Of a stretch of 64,000 nt of DNA, positions 24,245-36,329 are shown in pieces. Position numbers and translations under genes: made by a program. Each line of letters opens with the position of its first letter. Position 1 is the first letter of the stretch. Below the pieces are notes generated by a model that was not told the DNA's origin, did no database searches, and saw only the letters and a list, made by a program, of their open reading frames with translations. This DNA comes from Ailurus styani (lineage: Eukaryota > Chordata > Mammalia > Carnivora > Ailuridae): positions 1,344,087 to 1,408,086 of the forward strand of contig LNAC01000375.1 in assembly GCA_002007465.1 (NCBI GenBank), in the 5' to 3' direction.

Positions 24245-24790
24245 TATCCTTGACCTCATGGAGCTTCAGTTAAAGTGGGAATGAAGGATGTTAAATAAAC
24301 AAATGAATATATATAATTACAAATTTTTATAAGTGATGGAAAATAAATCATGCATTTGTATTAGAAAGTACAACAGGAGAACCCATATTCAGAGAGAGCT
24401 TAGGGAAACACTTTTTAGAAGAACTACTATTTTTAGTCTATGATATGAAAGCAGGTTGGAGAGAACATTCTAGATGAAGAACAAAGCACAGGCAAGTCCA
24501 TGCTGTGGAAAATATCTTGGTTCATCAGTTGGATAGTTTTGAGAAGACTATCAAGACAAGAGTATGTCAAGGAAAGAAGCTGAAGAAACAGGCCCAATAA
24601 AGGGTAGGTGAGGATGCTAAATAGGATAGTAGGTAAAGTGGGAAGCCATGGAGGATTTTAAGTAGAAAAAGTGATATTATCTAATTATTTAAATTTTAAA
24701 AATAACATTCTGGCTGTCCTGTGGAAAAATTATTATAAAATGGCAGGGGTGCAGACAGGAAATCATTTTTGGAGGCTATTTCAGTAAACC
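24245..24790 (+). mobile_element. L2-type ancient LINE fragment
   Basis: CCTTGACCTCATGGAGCTTC, TAAATAAACAAATGAATATA, AAGTGATGGAAAATAAATC, AGAACATTCTAGATGAAGAA, GGGAAGCCATGGAGGATTTT, AACATTCTGGCTGTCCTGTG and GGAGGCTATTTCAGTA follow an ancient mammalian LINE consensus in order over about 500 bases. Confidence 0.65.
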
Positions 24791-25199
24791 AAGAAAGAGA
24801 TATGTTTTTTCTCTCCTCAGGGTTTATTCATCTTTATATGAATGAATGCTCTTTCTTGGCCCACAACACCACAGAGAAAATGCAAAACTAATTAGACCCT
24901 GGAAAGGCTTCTGAAAATCTTTTGCATGCTCCTCCAACTGTGTCTTGAGTGATGAGGAATTTAAGGATATTCTTCTATATCCTTGTCTTGAGTTCAGAGA
25001 ATTTTCCTTTTCAGAGTGGGAATAAGGCAAAGCAATGTGTATCTTGTGGCACATTCATTAAGCAGAGATATAGATCTCTGGGAATATGTTCTATCGTTAA
25101 CCTTCTTTCATTATGTAACCTTAAGTTGTCCATCTAGGTTGGAGTTAAAAATGCAGATCTCCCATTCTGCTCTCTTCCAATTATTGATTTTTTTTTCCC

Positions 25200-25515
25200 C
25201 CAGGAGACCTAGGTTCTAGCTCTGGTTCTGTCCCTGAATCAGAATCCTATATCAAATCACAAAATCTTTCAGGGATTTCATTTCAGCTTGTAATGTGAAA
25301 TGCAGAATTAAGTTTTGAGATATGAAATTGGTTCAAATATCAGCATTTGTGCTTATTAGCTGTGTGACCCTGGAATTGTTATTGAACTGCTGTAAGTATG
25401 CCTTCCTCATCTGTGATATGAAGATCTAGCTATCAGAATTGTTGTATATTGATATATAAAATCCACTCACTGCATAATGCTTATTGGGTGCTCAAATATC
25501 AGTAGCTATTCTTAT
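25200..25515 (+). mobile_element. MIR SINE relics (probably two)
   Basis: The first part carries AGGAGACCTAGGTTCTAGCTC. The second carries TTATTAGCTGTGTGACCCTG, CCTTCCTCATCTGTGATATG, AGAATTGTTGTATATTGATA and ATAATGCTTATTGGGTGCTC. These are the conserved core and 3' part of MIR. Confidence 0.8.
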
Positions 25516-26019
25516 TGTTTTAAATAAAATTAACATATTTTCTCCCAATTTGAAAGAATGTATGTGAAAGCACTTAGAGTACAAATATTTTAAATTAACA
25601 CTTCGTTCATTCATTTAATCCGTCAGCCATCATATATTTCATCAGTCATCCATTAGTCAGGGTGCAACATGTATGAAATAGCCACCGCAAGGAAGGGAGT
25701 ATGCTCGATTGTGGGGGGAAAGAATAGTCATAATATAGATCCTGACCTCCAATTGTGAAAAATTCAGCAAGTTTCCAGAAATGAGAATGTTAGAAAATTC
25801 AGAGTGAAAAGTGGGTTTTTCTGTTCTGGAGCATTCGGAGATGGCCACTTAGAAGAAACGGAGATTAGAGAAAAAAGTAATGAACAGATATTCCAGCCAA
25901 AGGGAAAGGTGTGAAGAAAAGTGGAGGGGCTGTCACCAGCAGATTCTGTTTAGGGAGGCAATAAATAAGCAAACAGAGGGAAAAAATACACTCATTTGTT
26001 TAGGTTGTATTTGAATTTC
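25516..26019. other. Intergenic DNA
   Basis: No gene or named repeat is recognised. Confidence 0.45.
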
Positions 26020-26215
26020 CCCAATTCCATCCTTACATTAGCCCTGGGAAGTATGTATTTTTACATAAAATTTATAGATGAGAAAAAAATAAGGCTTGGA
26101 AGTTCCAAAACTCCTCCAACAAGTAAATGGCAATAATAACTCAAGTCTCAGTATGTCTAGACCCAGAGTGTTTTCCATGTTCTTTTCATTATACCATCTT
26201 GTCTTTTGATTTTTC
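26020..26215 (+). mobile_element. Ancient SINE/LINE2-class relic
   Basis: TTTATAGATGAGAAAAAAAT, AAGGCTTGGAAGTTCC, AACAAGTAAATGGCAATAAT and AGACCCAGAGTGTTTTCCAT follow the order tttacagatgaggaaa ... aggcacagagagg ... agtaagtggcagag ... ccagagcccgtgctcttt of ancient mammalian repeats. Confidence 0.6.
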
Positions 26216-26281
26216 ATTTAACAACCTACTTTCTAGGTAACATATTATGGCAGAGAAATTCTATTCAGGAAACAAAACTGT

Positions 26282-26490
26282 GGGCGCCTGGGTGGCTCAG
26301 TGGGTTAAAGCCTCTGCTTTCGGCTCAGGTCATGATCTCAGCGTCCTGGGATCGAGGCCCACATTGGGCTCTCTGCTCAGCAGGGAGCCTGCTTCCTCCT
26401 CTCCTTGTCTCTCTGCCTGCCTCTCTGCCTACTTGTAATCTCTCTCTCTGTGTCAAATAAATAAATAAAAATAAAATCTTTAAAAAAAAA
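26282..26490 (+). mobile_element. Carnivore SINE (young), perfect duplication
   Basis: Full-length mustelid-type SINE. It has a perfect 15-bp duplication AGGAAACAAAACTGT (26267-26281 and 26491-26505) and an AAATAAATAAATAAAAATAA tail. Confidence 0.97.
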
Positions 26491-26505
26491 AGGAAACAAA
26501 ACTGT

Positions 26506-27447
26506 ATTAACTATATCCACATAGAATCCTTCCCTCATTAGGCATTAAACTAATGAAAAGACTTTCTCTCCTTATATGTTGATGCTTCTTGAAACCCACT
26601 AGGATAGATATCCAGTAAAGGTGACACTATTTAGGTCATAGCATACAAATGCACGAAAATGTCTCAAGAACACATGTCTGTGCTACTGTGAAGTTATGGA
26701 GGAAACATCAGTTATGTCCTCAAGTTTGGTCTATTGAAAGATACTGTTTAGTGACTATAGTGGCTCCTCAACACATCCTACCTTAACCCTGGAGAGAGGG
26801 AGTAGATTTTCCTGAGATGACTCTGTCTCAAGACTTTTGCTAAACAGAGTATAAAGGAATGATTCTCTCTTTGCTAATGTAACATGTGAAATCTGGTGGC
26901 TCTGTGCCACAGTGTTAGAGAAAGAACTTTGCCAATCTAGGGCTCTCAAATCAAAGCTGGCTCTTTGTATTTTGTTGAATTGTTACTCAACTTCAGAAAG
27001 ATAGTTTAAGATATGATTATGAGTTAAATTATCATCACCATTGCCACCCTGTCTATCCTTTCATAAACATAAAAAACTCATAACTCATCCTCTCTATGAG
27101 GAGTCAAAGGAGCACTAGGGAAAATGCAGCTCACTGGAGCCATTTGAACAATGACTGTAAAAATAACATCTGTTCCTTGTTTTCATGCTAAATGTATTTT
27201 TTAATTCACTGCAGGGGACACCACTGGCAGCAGTCAGTGTAATTTATCTAAATCTTTAATACTCAGTGTTTTATTGAGGAACAGAAATATATTTGCTTTC
27301 TAAAGAGCATCAAGAGTAAATGTTAAGGGATTCTTTTTAATATTGTAGGATTATGAGCAGGTATTGAAGCAATCGATTGCAAATGTGTAACTATCAATCA
27401 CCACCATCATTAAATGAAATTGCCTTCTGCCACACGAAAAGGACTTC
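26506..27447. other. Intergenic DNA
   Basis: No gene or named repeat is recognised. Confidence 0.4.
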
Positions 27448-27500
27448 TGTGTGTGTGGCTGTGAGTGTGTATGTGTGTGCATGGGTGTGGTGTATATATA
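27448..27500. repeat. Imperfect (TG)n
   Basis: TG-rich microsatellite with GG, GC and AT interruptions. Confidence 0.85.
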
Positions 27501-29604
27501 TGGATAAATGGATATCAGTTGGTTGTAATATATAACAAACATTAAAGACACTGCCAGATATAAAAAGAATCATTAAAAATCCTGAAATTAAACAAAATAA
27601 ACATATGGAATATAAGGTTTGAATGTGAGAAAGAAAGTGATTCATTTCCTACTGAATTCCTTCAAAGGGAAGCTGTTCACATTTCCGAGCCCAATGTTTA
27701 CTGATGGGGGAGGGTTTTCTTTTTCAGATATGTTCAAACTTCCCTAGAATTTTAAACTTTTTTATAGGTCTCTCCATTATCTCTGTCCAACTATATTTTC
27801 TTATGATTTCAACACAAAATCTCCTATAGATATCTCCTTTTCTTTACTGTGACTTGAATAGACAATTAATCCTGACTTATACAAGCTCTCTCTTATTCTG
27901 AAATATCTTCCCCACTTTTCTGTATGAACCTCACTCCACCCATCTCTGTATTCAGTTCATGAACAGACTGACTCACTCAATTCTCCACTGAAGCAAACAA
28001 CATATATTAAGCACTCACTATATTCCAGGCATGAGAAGACTTGAGAAATAAGGAGTTTTCTTGGTAGTTAAGCATGATGAGGGAAAAGAACTAGTAAATG
28101 CCAAATCGTGAATGCATGAGAGAACATGGCATGTTTAAAGAAGGACAGAGTTTAATAGGAAGGAGAGGAATAGGGTTTTCAAATTAACCACCTGAGGATC
28201 AGAGACCTGTATTCATTTTCTTTAATTGCTATCATATTTTCTTTGTTAATTTCCGTCTTGTGAATCCTTACACATTTAAAAATTCTCATTGTTTCAGTTT
28301 TGGTCATACATATGCATGTTTAGCCCTATCATATGTGGAAAAATACAGGTGACCAAAAGAAAAAAGGCAAAAGATCAACCAGGAAAAGCCACTGTGAACA
28401 CTTTGTAGCATATAATATTTACCATGTTTGTATATGTATACTTGTTCATATGTTTGTTTTACAAACAAGTTATCTTATTTTGCAAAATTTTAAACTTTTT
28501 TTTAACTTAACACCACATGTACATGTTTTTCAATGTGATTAACTCCCCTCTGTATTTGATCATGTTATCTTTTGATAACTTGATAATATAATGTTTCTCA
28601 TCATCCTCTTAAAAAGACAAACATATATGCACAAAAAAGTTATAAAGAGGGTTTCATACCTAATGATGTCTACTCATGAATCCCTTGATAAAAACCACCA
28701 TTGTATGATACCATTTTAATGACTAATATGTGTATGAATAATATGCAGTAATCTATCTATATGCATACTTCATTTAATTTTTATCAAGCCACATATTTTT
28801 GAGGCACTTCAGATTTATGCATTTTAACCATTATCAAACATTATAACCAATATTTTAATAATTATTATTTGTTCTCATTCTGAGAGTCTCTGAATAAATT
28901 CTTAGGAGGCAATTTCTGAATCAAGAATACACAAAGATATACAGCAAAGTACCCTCCCAAATTGACGTGCAACCATTTTTACCAAATTTTCTTTTGAAAA
29001 TATTAGCTGAATCAGCTATATTAATGGAGAAGGGTCAAGGCAAGGATATTTTATTGATTCTGATTTTTCAAAAGCCTATTATAAAATTCAGAAAAATAAA
29101 TTATAATAACGTAAGCAGGCAGAGACAAGAGAGAAAACTTTGCCTCCTCTTCATATTGGTAATAGTTCATAGAAGGGCTTCTTTCCCTTGTATCATTACA
29201 AGTTAAAAAATAAATAAATTCAGTGTCTCCTGAGTCACATTAATTTCATGCCAGTTAATTGGGAGACTAAAATATGCCAACTGTATGTATACATGATATA
29301 TAAACTATTAGATATCTCTTAATGCTGTTTATTTTGCTTTTAATCTTATTTCATTGTTTCATGTTTTAGTTTTTTAAGTTTATGTTATTATTCTGATTCA
29401 GTAACAATGGCTTATTTCCTTAATGTTTTTTATTTATTAAGTCTTCTCTTCAGAGAAAATTGGCATCCTCTTCCTCAATTCACTTTTTTATTCACTTAGT
29501 ACATACATGTCAGTCATTATACTAAGTCTTCTGAAGTTGTCAATTTTTAGGCAGGATGTTTCTCTGGAGGCACTGCTATAACATTTGTCAACCACTGTTT
29601 TTCA
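27501..29604. other. AT-rich intergenic DNA
   Basis: No gene is seen. A possible L2-type fragment starts near 28010 (ATTAAGCACTCACTATATTC, then CAGGCATGAGAAG). Short open frames at 28333 and 28967 lack domains. Confidence 0.4.
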
Positions 29605-29653
29605 CACATGTAATTTCACATGTAATTTCACATGTAATTTCCACATGTAATTT
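29605..29653. repeat. Four tandem copies of CACATGTAATTT
   Basis: Three contiguous exact 12-mers (29605-29616, 29617-29628, 29629-29640), one extra C, then a fourth exact copy (29642-29653). Each unit contains the self-complementary ACATGT. Confidence 0.95.
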
Positions 29654-29789
29654 CATCTCGAAAATATATTCCCTTATACTAAAATATCCATTTTCCTTCA
29701 ATTTATAATTTTATATACATAAATCTTTATCATGACAGGTGTCACAAGCTATCAAGGATGATGGTTTCGTTTTTAAAGAAAATAGCTTT

Positions 29790-29995
29790 GGGTGCCTGGG
29801 TGTTTCAGTGGGTTAAAGCCTCTGCCTTCGGCTCAGGTCATGATCTCAGGGTCCTGGGATCGAGGCCCGCATCGGGCTCTCTGCTCAGCAGGGAGCCTGC
29901 TTCCTCCTCTTTCTCTGCCTGCCTCTCTGCCTATTTGTGATCTGATCTCTCTCTCTCTGTCAAATAAATAAATAAAATCTTTAAAAAAAATAAAG
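29790..29995 (+). mobile_element. Carnivore SINE (young), first of a close pair
   Basis: GGGTGCCTGGGTGTTTCAGT head, GAGGCCCGCATCGGG body, and AAATAAATAAATAAAATCTT tail. The 15-bp duplication AAAGAAAAT-A/C-GCTTT (29775-29789 and 29996-30010) has one mismatch. Confidence 0.96.
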
Positions 29996-30026
29996 AAAGA
30001 AAATCGCTTTAAAATAGTATTAACTT

Positions 30027-30239
30027 GGGCGCCTGGGTGGCTCAGTGAGTTAAAGCCTCTGCTTTCGGCTCAGGTCATGATCTCAGGGTCCTGGGATCGA
30101 GGCCCGCATCGGGCTCTCTGCTCGGCAGGGAGCCTGCTTCCTCCTCTCTCTCTGCCTCTCTGCCTACTTGTGATCTCTCTCTCTCTGTGTCAAATAAAGA
30201 AATAAAATCTTAAAAAAAAAAGTATAAAAAAAATAAAAT
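30027..30239 (+). mobile_element. Carnivore SINE (young), second of a close pair
   Basis: GGGCGCCTGGGTGGCTCAGT head and mustelid-type body. A perfect 16-bp duplication AAAATAGTATTAACTT (30011-30026 and 30240-30255) flanks it. Only the two duplications separate it from the previous SINE. Confidence 0.97.
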
Positions 30240-30255
30240 AAAATAGTATTAACTT

Positions 30256-31273
30256 AAAAATAAATGTTGTAAATATCAATTTATGCCTAATGTCCTCTAT
30301 AGAAAGAATAAGTCCCTATATTATTTATATGCACTGTTTACAGAAATTTAAAAAATTAATTGATCCATCTTTTTAGAAACTCTGCTCATCAGACAGCTTT
30401 TCAGACTGCCTTGAAGAGCATCTGCCAAACTGCCTGGGACCATAAAGTCACTACTGGGCCATGTATTATCTTAGGAACTCCTCCTTCCTGCGTTCTTTTC
30501 ATTCATTTGCTCCAGTAGTCATCATTCACTAGTCCTCTTGCTGTTTCCTTCACTGATTTTGCCTCAATGCCGTAAAAATTATGTAGTTCATTTCCTCTTC
30601 TCAGATAGGCAATCCGATTTCAAAAATATCTGCCTTGGGTCACTGCTAAACATAATTTTTAATATTTTCTTGTAGGCTGAATGAATAGATATCGTATATC
30701 CCATGTCTGGTCCTAGTTCTCAAGGTACTCTCCAGCCAAACCTATGCTCTGCCTAAGCTCTCTTATCTTTTAGTCCTTTCCATCCTGCGTAGAGTATCTC
30801 CTTTCTTGGAAAATATATATCAAATCCTTAATGAAGTCTTTATCCAGGAAACTTTGTCTCTACATATCCAAGTTCCACAGATGTGACCTTGGGCCAGCTT
30901 CTGAGCTGTAACATCTGAAACTATAAAACAAAAATGACACCTATCTCCTATACTTATTGTATTAAAGGCTATATGGTAGAAATTCCCATTATATAGTATG
31001 AACTTTAACAATGTTAACTTCCCTCTATACTGATTTATCTAATATTATTTTTATCAGGTAATAAAAATGGCATAACACAATGCTATGTTGGTAAAAGATG
31101 GGTTGATGTTTCTGTGACCACTCTCTGTAACAATTCAGCCTCTCTGAGTGAGGAAACCTTAATCTCCAAGAAAGCCAGCAATAAGAAAATCTACTGCCCA
31201 TTAGAGAATTTTCCCTTAAGTGAGTTTGAGTCATGACTTGCGTCCTGGAATTAATGGTATCTTTTCTGCTTGC
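30256..31273. other. Intergenic DNA with a MIR-like relic
   Basis: A MIR-like segment lies at about 30885-31000 (GTGACCTTGGGCCAGCTTCT, then ATCTGAAACTATAAAACAAA). The remainder is not recognised. Confidence 0.45.
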
Positions 31274-31285
31274 CAGGACTTCTTT

Positions 31286-31480
31286 TTTTTTTTAAAAGAC
31301 TTTATTTATTTATTTGACAGAGAGAGATTACAAGTAGGCAGAGAGGCAGGCAGAGATGGGGGGGGGGGGAGCAGGCTCCCTGCTCAGCAGGGAGCCCGAT
31401 GCGGGCCTCGATCCCAGGACCCTGAGATCATGACCTGAGCTGAAGGCAGAGGCTTTAACCCACTGAGCCACCCAGGCGCC
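31286..31480 (-). mobile_element. Carnivore SINE (young), antisense
   Basis: T run, GACTTTATTTATTTATTTGA, a (G)11 run, GATGCGGGCCTCGATCCCAG, and ending GAGCCACCCAGGCGCC. A perfect 12-bp duplication CAGGACTTCTTT (31274-31285 and 31481-31492) flanks it. Confidence 0.97.
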
Positions 31481-31492
31481 CAGGACTTCTTT

Positions 31493-34400
31493 AACAATCG
31501 AAAGCTCGATTAATGTTTACACTTCCTGCTGCCTCTTAAAGTTCTGGATTTTCTGTGCTTTTATCTGTAGCTCATGGCAAGTACTTTTATTTTTGAGATC
31601 AATGATAAAGTCTATTTGAATGAAAGCAGAGGAGCAACCCTAGTAACCACCCCACTCAAACAATGCATAACTAATAAAAAACTCAACTAGAGCCTGTGAT
31701 TTACTCAACCTAGACTTGTGAGCTGTGATCTTTGAAGTTGTTACACTGATGGACTTGGCATACATCATATTTTTAAGCCTAGATAGATAGATACAGATAT
31801 TGAGAGAGAGAGAGTCAATTCAGCAGAAGTTCCTCTTTCTGCTTTAGGAGAATGACCAAGATCTAGAGAGTGGGTTTCCACTGGACTGACGGAAATAGTC
31901 CTGGCTTTTATCATAAATACTTCTTTGGTTTCAGTTATTGCATTATATCTTTATTTTTAGAGGGTTGAAAGTGTACTTTCATTTCAAGAAGCCTCAAAAG
32001 AGAGAAATCAACCTTTATTGTTTGAGGTAAGGGATCAGGAGCAGACCTTTATCTCCTGACTGATATGGGATGACAAGACACAAGTTAAATCAAAAAGAAT
32101 GTTTATTCTCTCAGCTGTGACACTTTAGTTTGTATCTCTGAACCCCTACAGAGAGAACAAGGTCTGGTGTCTACATGAGTGAGAAATAAAAGAGCATATG
32201 ACTTCCTAGGGCTGATCACATTCCTTATCCAGAAGGCATGGGAATCACACTTTTTTCTCTTTTTTAGTATAATCTAGACCAGTTACTCTACATTAATCTA
32301 TTTGCTGTGAACGATAATCCTCAAATAGCACTGAAAGTGGATTAAATGCATATTCTTTTCATTTATCTTCTAAGAGACTCAGAGTCAACTTCAATGGTCT
32401 CAAATGATAACTTTATAAAGATCTCAAAAATCCATTATTTTCTTACATTTAAGTGGAAGTTATTAATTTGGTTCTACCTGGGTAGGCTTCAGAAAGTTGG
32501 AGAAATCCCTGAGATTGTATATATACATTTTCTCAAAAGAGGGCCCAAAACTTTCATTGGATTCTCAAAAGGATAGATGACTCCATAACGTTAAGAAATA
32601 CAGCTTTAGTTGGTCTCTGTTCTAGTTACATCATTGTTTTATTTTACATTACCATTAATTTTGTAAGCCAACATAAGTATATTGAAGAACAAAGGAAATT
32701 CACATATTAAATAAATAAAATATTTTAAGAAAATAAGATTCATGTTAGAAACTAAGGCACTTTTTTCTTTTCTATCTCACATATTGTTCTCACTTGAAAT
32801 GATGATGACTAAAGTTTCAGATCTTTAGTATAACTTCTTGTCTCAAGTCAGCCATTTCTGAATTTTGGTACATTTCACATGGGCTTTCTGGATTCTTTCC
32901 ACACACCACTGCCTGGAAAATACTTTAAAGTTTATTATAGTATTCTTGGAAATGAGAAGCGGCTAAAATAATTGGAATGTTCAACCTTTGTTTAATGACA
33001 GCCTATGTCTCTAGAGTTAGGCTTAATTGGGCAGGGTTCAGTAGCAGGTATTAAAGGTATGGATTTTGCTTCTGCTCCATATTATGGTTTCAATTTAATT
33101 ATTTATTTATTTAACTGATGACACAATTTTATCGGGGGATGTAATATCAACTTAATAGTTTTCTGGTGCTAACAAAGTGAGGTTATAATGTTCTTCTACA
33201 ATCTCTTCTCCCTGACCTCTTGTCTTTCATCATCTCAAACTCCCTTTTATATACTCAGTTGCCTGCCTTTCATACTCTGGTCACTAATGCAATTGCTACC
33301 ACAGTGTTTTGGTCCCCAGTTCTCTTTCTCACTATTCTCTGATAAACATTATCATTTTCTGACTTAAAACAGTCTCAGACATTTTCCCTATCCCTTCTCT
33401 TTATCTAACTTAAACCAAAATATCTGTAATTGGTCATAGTGTTCCTCCATTTCTGTCTCTACCTCTCCACTGGATTTATACTTTCTGGTATAGTGAGAGA
33501 AAGGTTTTAAAACACTGATAGGTTAAGGAGTCTATTTCCTGATGGAGTTCAACCTCTATAGTGAGACTAAGCAACACTAGAACCCTTCCTACAACTTCCC
33601 CATTACACCATGAAAAATAGTTAGAAATACATCAAAAGGAATAACAAATGTCAGATACTTGGTGTGGTTTCGACAACCCCCAGACTGAGTAGACAGAATT
33701 AACAAAGCATGAATCTAAACCAGGCAATTTCAATGAAAAGTCTTGGTTACATAAACTAATAGCACAAATTTAATATGAATTCAGGCATGTAGGCACCAAA
33801 AGAGAGCTGAATGGACCAGAAAGATGGACAGAAGGCAGAGAATGATGAAAACAGGCCAAGAGAAACAATGTAGAATAGAGAAGCCATATTGGATGAAGAA
33901 CAATAACAGAGATTATCAACAGGGGCAAAATAGAACCACAGGGTATGCACAAATGTACAATGTCAAGGAATAAAAGGTTGATGACAGAAAAAGGATCTAA
34001 GGCAAAGCTTCTGAACTGTTCTTACCAACTGTGTACAAGTGATAGAAAACCCCAAGTATTGCATGAATCAGCCTTAGTTCTGCTGATGTTTCTTCATATT
34101 GTCCAAGTTAGAGCTCTCGTACAAGGGAATTTTTCTTTTCCAAATATTGTACCTACCAGGAATCAAGAAGAAATTGAGATGCTAAACATGAGAAATGAAC
34201 TTCCAGTTCCATATCAGAAAAAAAAAAGAACCTATAATATTGGGGCTCATCGAGGGAGTTGAGCATTATCTGTGCTTTCTATCTTCACACCAAATCTGGT
34301 AAAGTTCTTTAGTCAATGTTAAATATACTTTTTTTGGTTGTTTTAGTTTGTTTTGTTTTGTTTTGTTTAATCAACATAATGCCCAGGGGGGAAAATGTGA

Positions 34401-34865
34401 CAAACAACAAGGTAAGATAGAATGATGACAACTAAAATGAAAGAGATTTCTTTGTAATGGAAAATTTAGGAAAATATTGTTCTATATGTCAATAAGATTC
34501 AATTATCAATGAAATAAATAGTTTCTGTAAACTAGAAATTACCAAAATCGCCTCAAAAAAGAGCAAAAACTTTTAATCAGACCCAATAACAAGGAAAGAA
34601 ATTGAGAAAACTGTCAAGGGATTATTTTACAAAACTTGTTCTGTATTCAGATAGTTTTATCTATAAATACTCTCAAAAACAAGTTACAGATACTGTGTAA
34701 GCTTTTCAAGAATCTAGGAATAGCTCAGTGCTATCCAATTCTGTCCATATAGCAAACAAAATAGATTCTAAGGAATAACAATGGTGACATGAAAGAGTAA
34801 GTTATACATAAGATACTTTTAAGCACAAATGTGAAAGTCAAACAAAAATTAGAAAACAAGGATCA
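31493..34865. other. AT-rich intergenic DNA
   Basis: No intact gene is seen. A 105-codon open frame at 33945-34262 has no domain I recognise and no visible homology to the TFB2M retrocopy that follows. A short string at 34702-34725 translates to a leucine-phenylalanine-lysine-asparagine-leucine-glycine-isoleucine run found in TFB2M. It may be an upstream displaced piece of the retrocopy. Confidence 0.4.
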
Positions 34866-35718
34866 GTTGGAATCTTCCCAGAAAAAAAATGAGAAAAAGA
34901 TATTTTGGAAACTTTCATATGACCTACAGTCTCCTACTCCTGTATATAGTAATAGACAAGTAGAAAGAAATATATTTATTACTGAAAGGGAATACAAAAA
35001 ACTGGTGGCAAGTTCCCCGGATCCACACTTGTATCAAGTATTAAGTGTGCTCTGGCAAGTAGCTTGTAAGATTAAGCTCTGCATGTGGAGCTGTGGTACT
35101 CCTTTGGTGTGACAGGAAAAGCTGAAGAATAAGAAACCATTAGAACAAATAAATAAACAAGTGAGACAAAACATGTGTTTAATTCAACTGACTCCTGTTC
35201 AGGATTTATTTACAGAAAATTTAACATCTGCTAACTATGATATATTTTTTCACATGTTAAAGCAGTGTTTTATGATGCATAATTTCAAGATAATGGACCA
35301 TTTACAGTCATTGAGTCCAGTTAATGCAATGGCTGTATTGAAGCAAATAGAAAAACATGGAGACATGAAAATGACAAATCAATACCCTCAAGGCTTTAAA
35401 CAGCTTTTTGAAACTATAGAGTGTTCCAAAGAATCTTGTAGGTGACTGTTTGATGATTGCATGGAAGAGGTGATCATGTAGGAAACTTGACTGCCCATGC
35501 ATTAGGTGGAGCCATTGATTTATTTGGAAATTATGGCACAAATGGAAGAGAACTAAGTTTGAAAAGCTTCCAGCCTTTCAGCAGAAGATAACTGTTCTTG
35601 TTTTGCAGATTGGGCAGGTAATTTCTTCTGAAGGTGATACCTTCAGCAAATTGGATAAAACCATGGCTGCTATTTTATTAAAAAAAATGAAAACTTCAGT
35701 AAAAAAAAAAAGAAAAAA
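34866..35718 (+). pseudogene. TFB2M: Processed pseudogene of TFB2M (mitochondrial transcription factor B2)
   Basis: TFB2M is a nuclear-encoded mitochondrial protein related to rRNA adenine dimethyltransferases that helps POLRMT open mitochondrial promoters. The translation here matches its C-terminal half in order. FWKLSYDL and YSNRQVERNIFI come first, then LYQVLSVLWQVACKIK at about 35026-35075. CLIQLTPVQDLFTENLTS and FFHMLKQCF follow, then MDHLQSLSPVNA, and finally YPQGFKQLFETIE at about 35380-35420. Exon sequence is continuous with no introns. A frameshift lies in the A run near 34880. In-frame stops lie at 35110-35112 and 35443-35445; the second is TGA where the family has Trp. A putative 3' UTR follows, with ATTAAA at 35677-35682 and an A tail at 35701-35718. 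The N-terminal half is missing or unrecognisable, so it is a 5'-truncated L1-mediated retrocopy. Recognition is from remembered family sequence, not a search. Confidence 0.85.
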
Positions 35719-36329
35719 GGATCAATGGTATATTTTAAAAATCATCATTACCATGTAGCTTTTATGTGATGAATAGAAACTTAAATAAAATGTTAGAATA
35801 CATAATAATATAGATTATAACATCAAGTAGCTTACTAAGGTTAATAAGATCAGCTGAAAGACACAAGGGATTATTTAATTCAATTCAATATTTATTGCTG
35901 AGAAAAATAACATTTTAATTATCACTTGAAGAGTACATCTGTAATTATGTAAAGAATATTTATGATAAAATTATGACATATGTGGCTTATATAAAGAATA
36001 TTTAGGGCAAAAGTGACCACAAAATGTGTTATTTAATGTTGACATTTGGGAGACATGTAGCTTATAAAACAAGATACAAAACAGAAATATAAAGTGTTAA
36101 ATAGGAATAGGTAAAAATTATCATTATTTTTTCATATGATTGAACACCCTTAAGTAATTATTATTTGAAAATTGCATAATTCTATACCTAAATTTAAAGA
36201 AACCTAATTAAAAAATGATGAGGCTTAAAAAAATAAAATATAAAATGGCAAGATGATGTAGCGATATTTTCAAACGATTGAGTAGAAAATTTTATTTCAA
36301 ATCATAAAATGCAATGACAGAGAAATGCC
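35719..36329. other. AT-rich intergenic DNA
   Basis: No gene or named repeat is recognised. Confidence 0.45.

Noticed and set aside
33945..34262. 105-codon open frame upstream of the TFB2M retrocopy
   Set aside because: I checked it against TFB2M and other families by eye and saw no match. There is no repeated-copy, splice or polyadenylation context, so chance is the simplest explanation.
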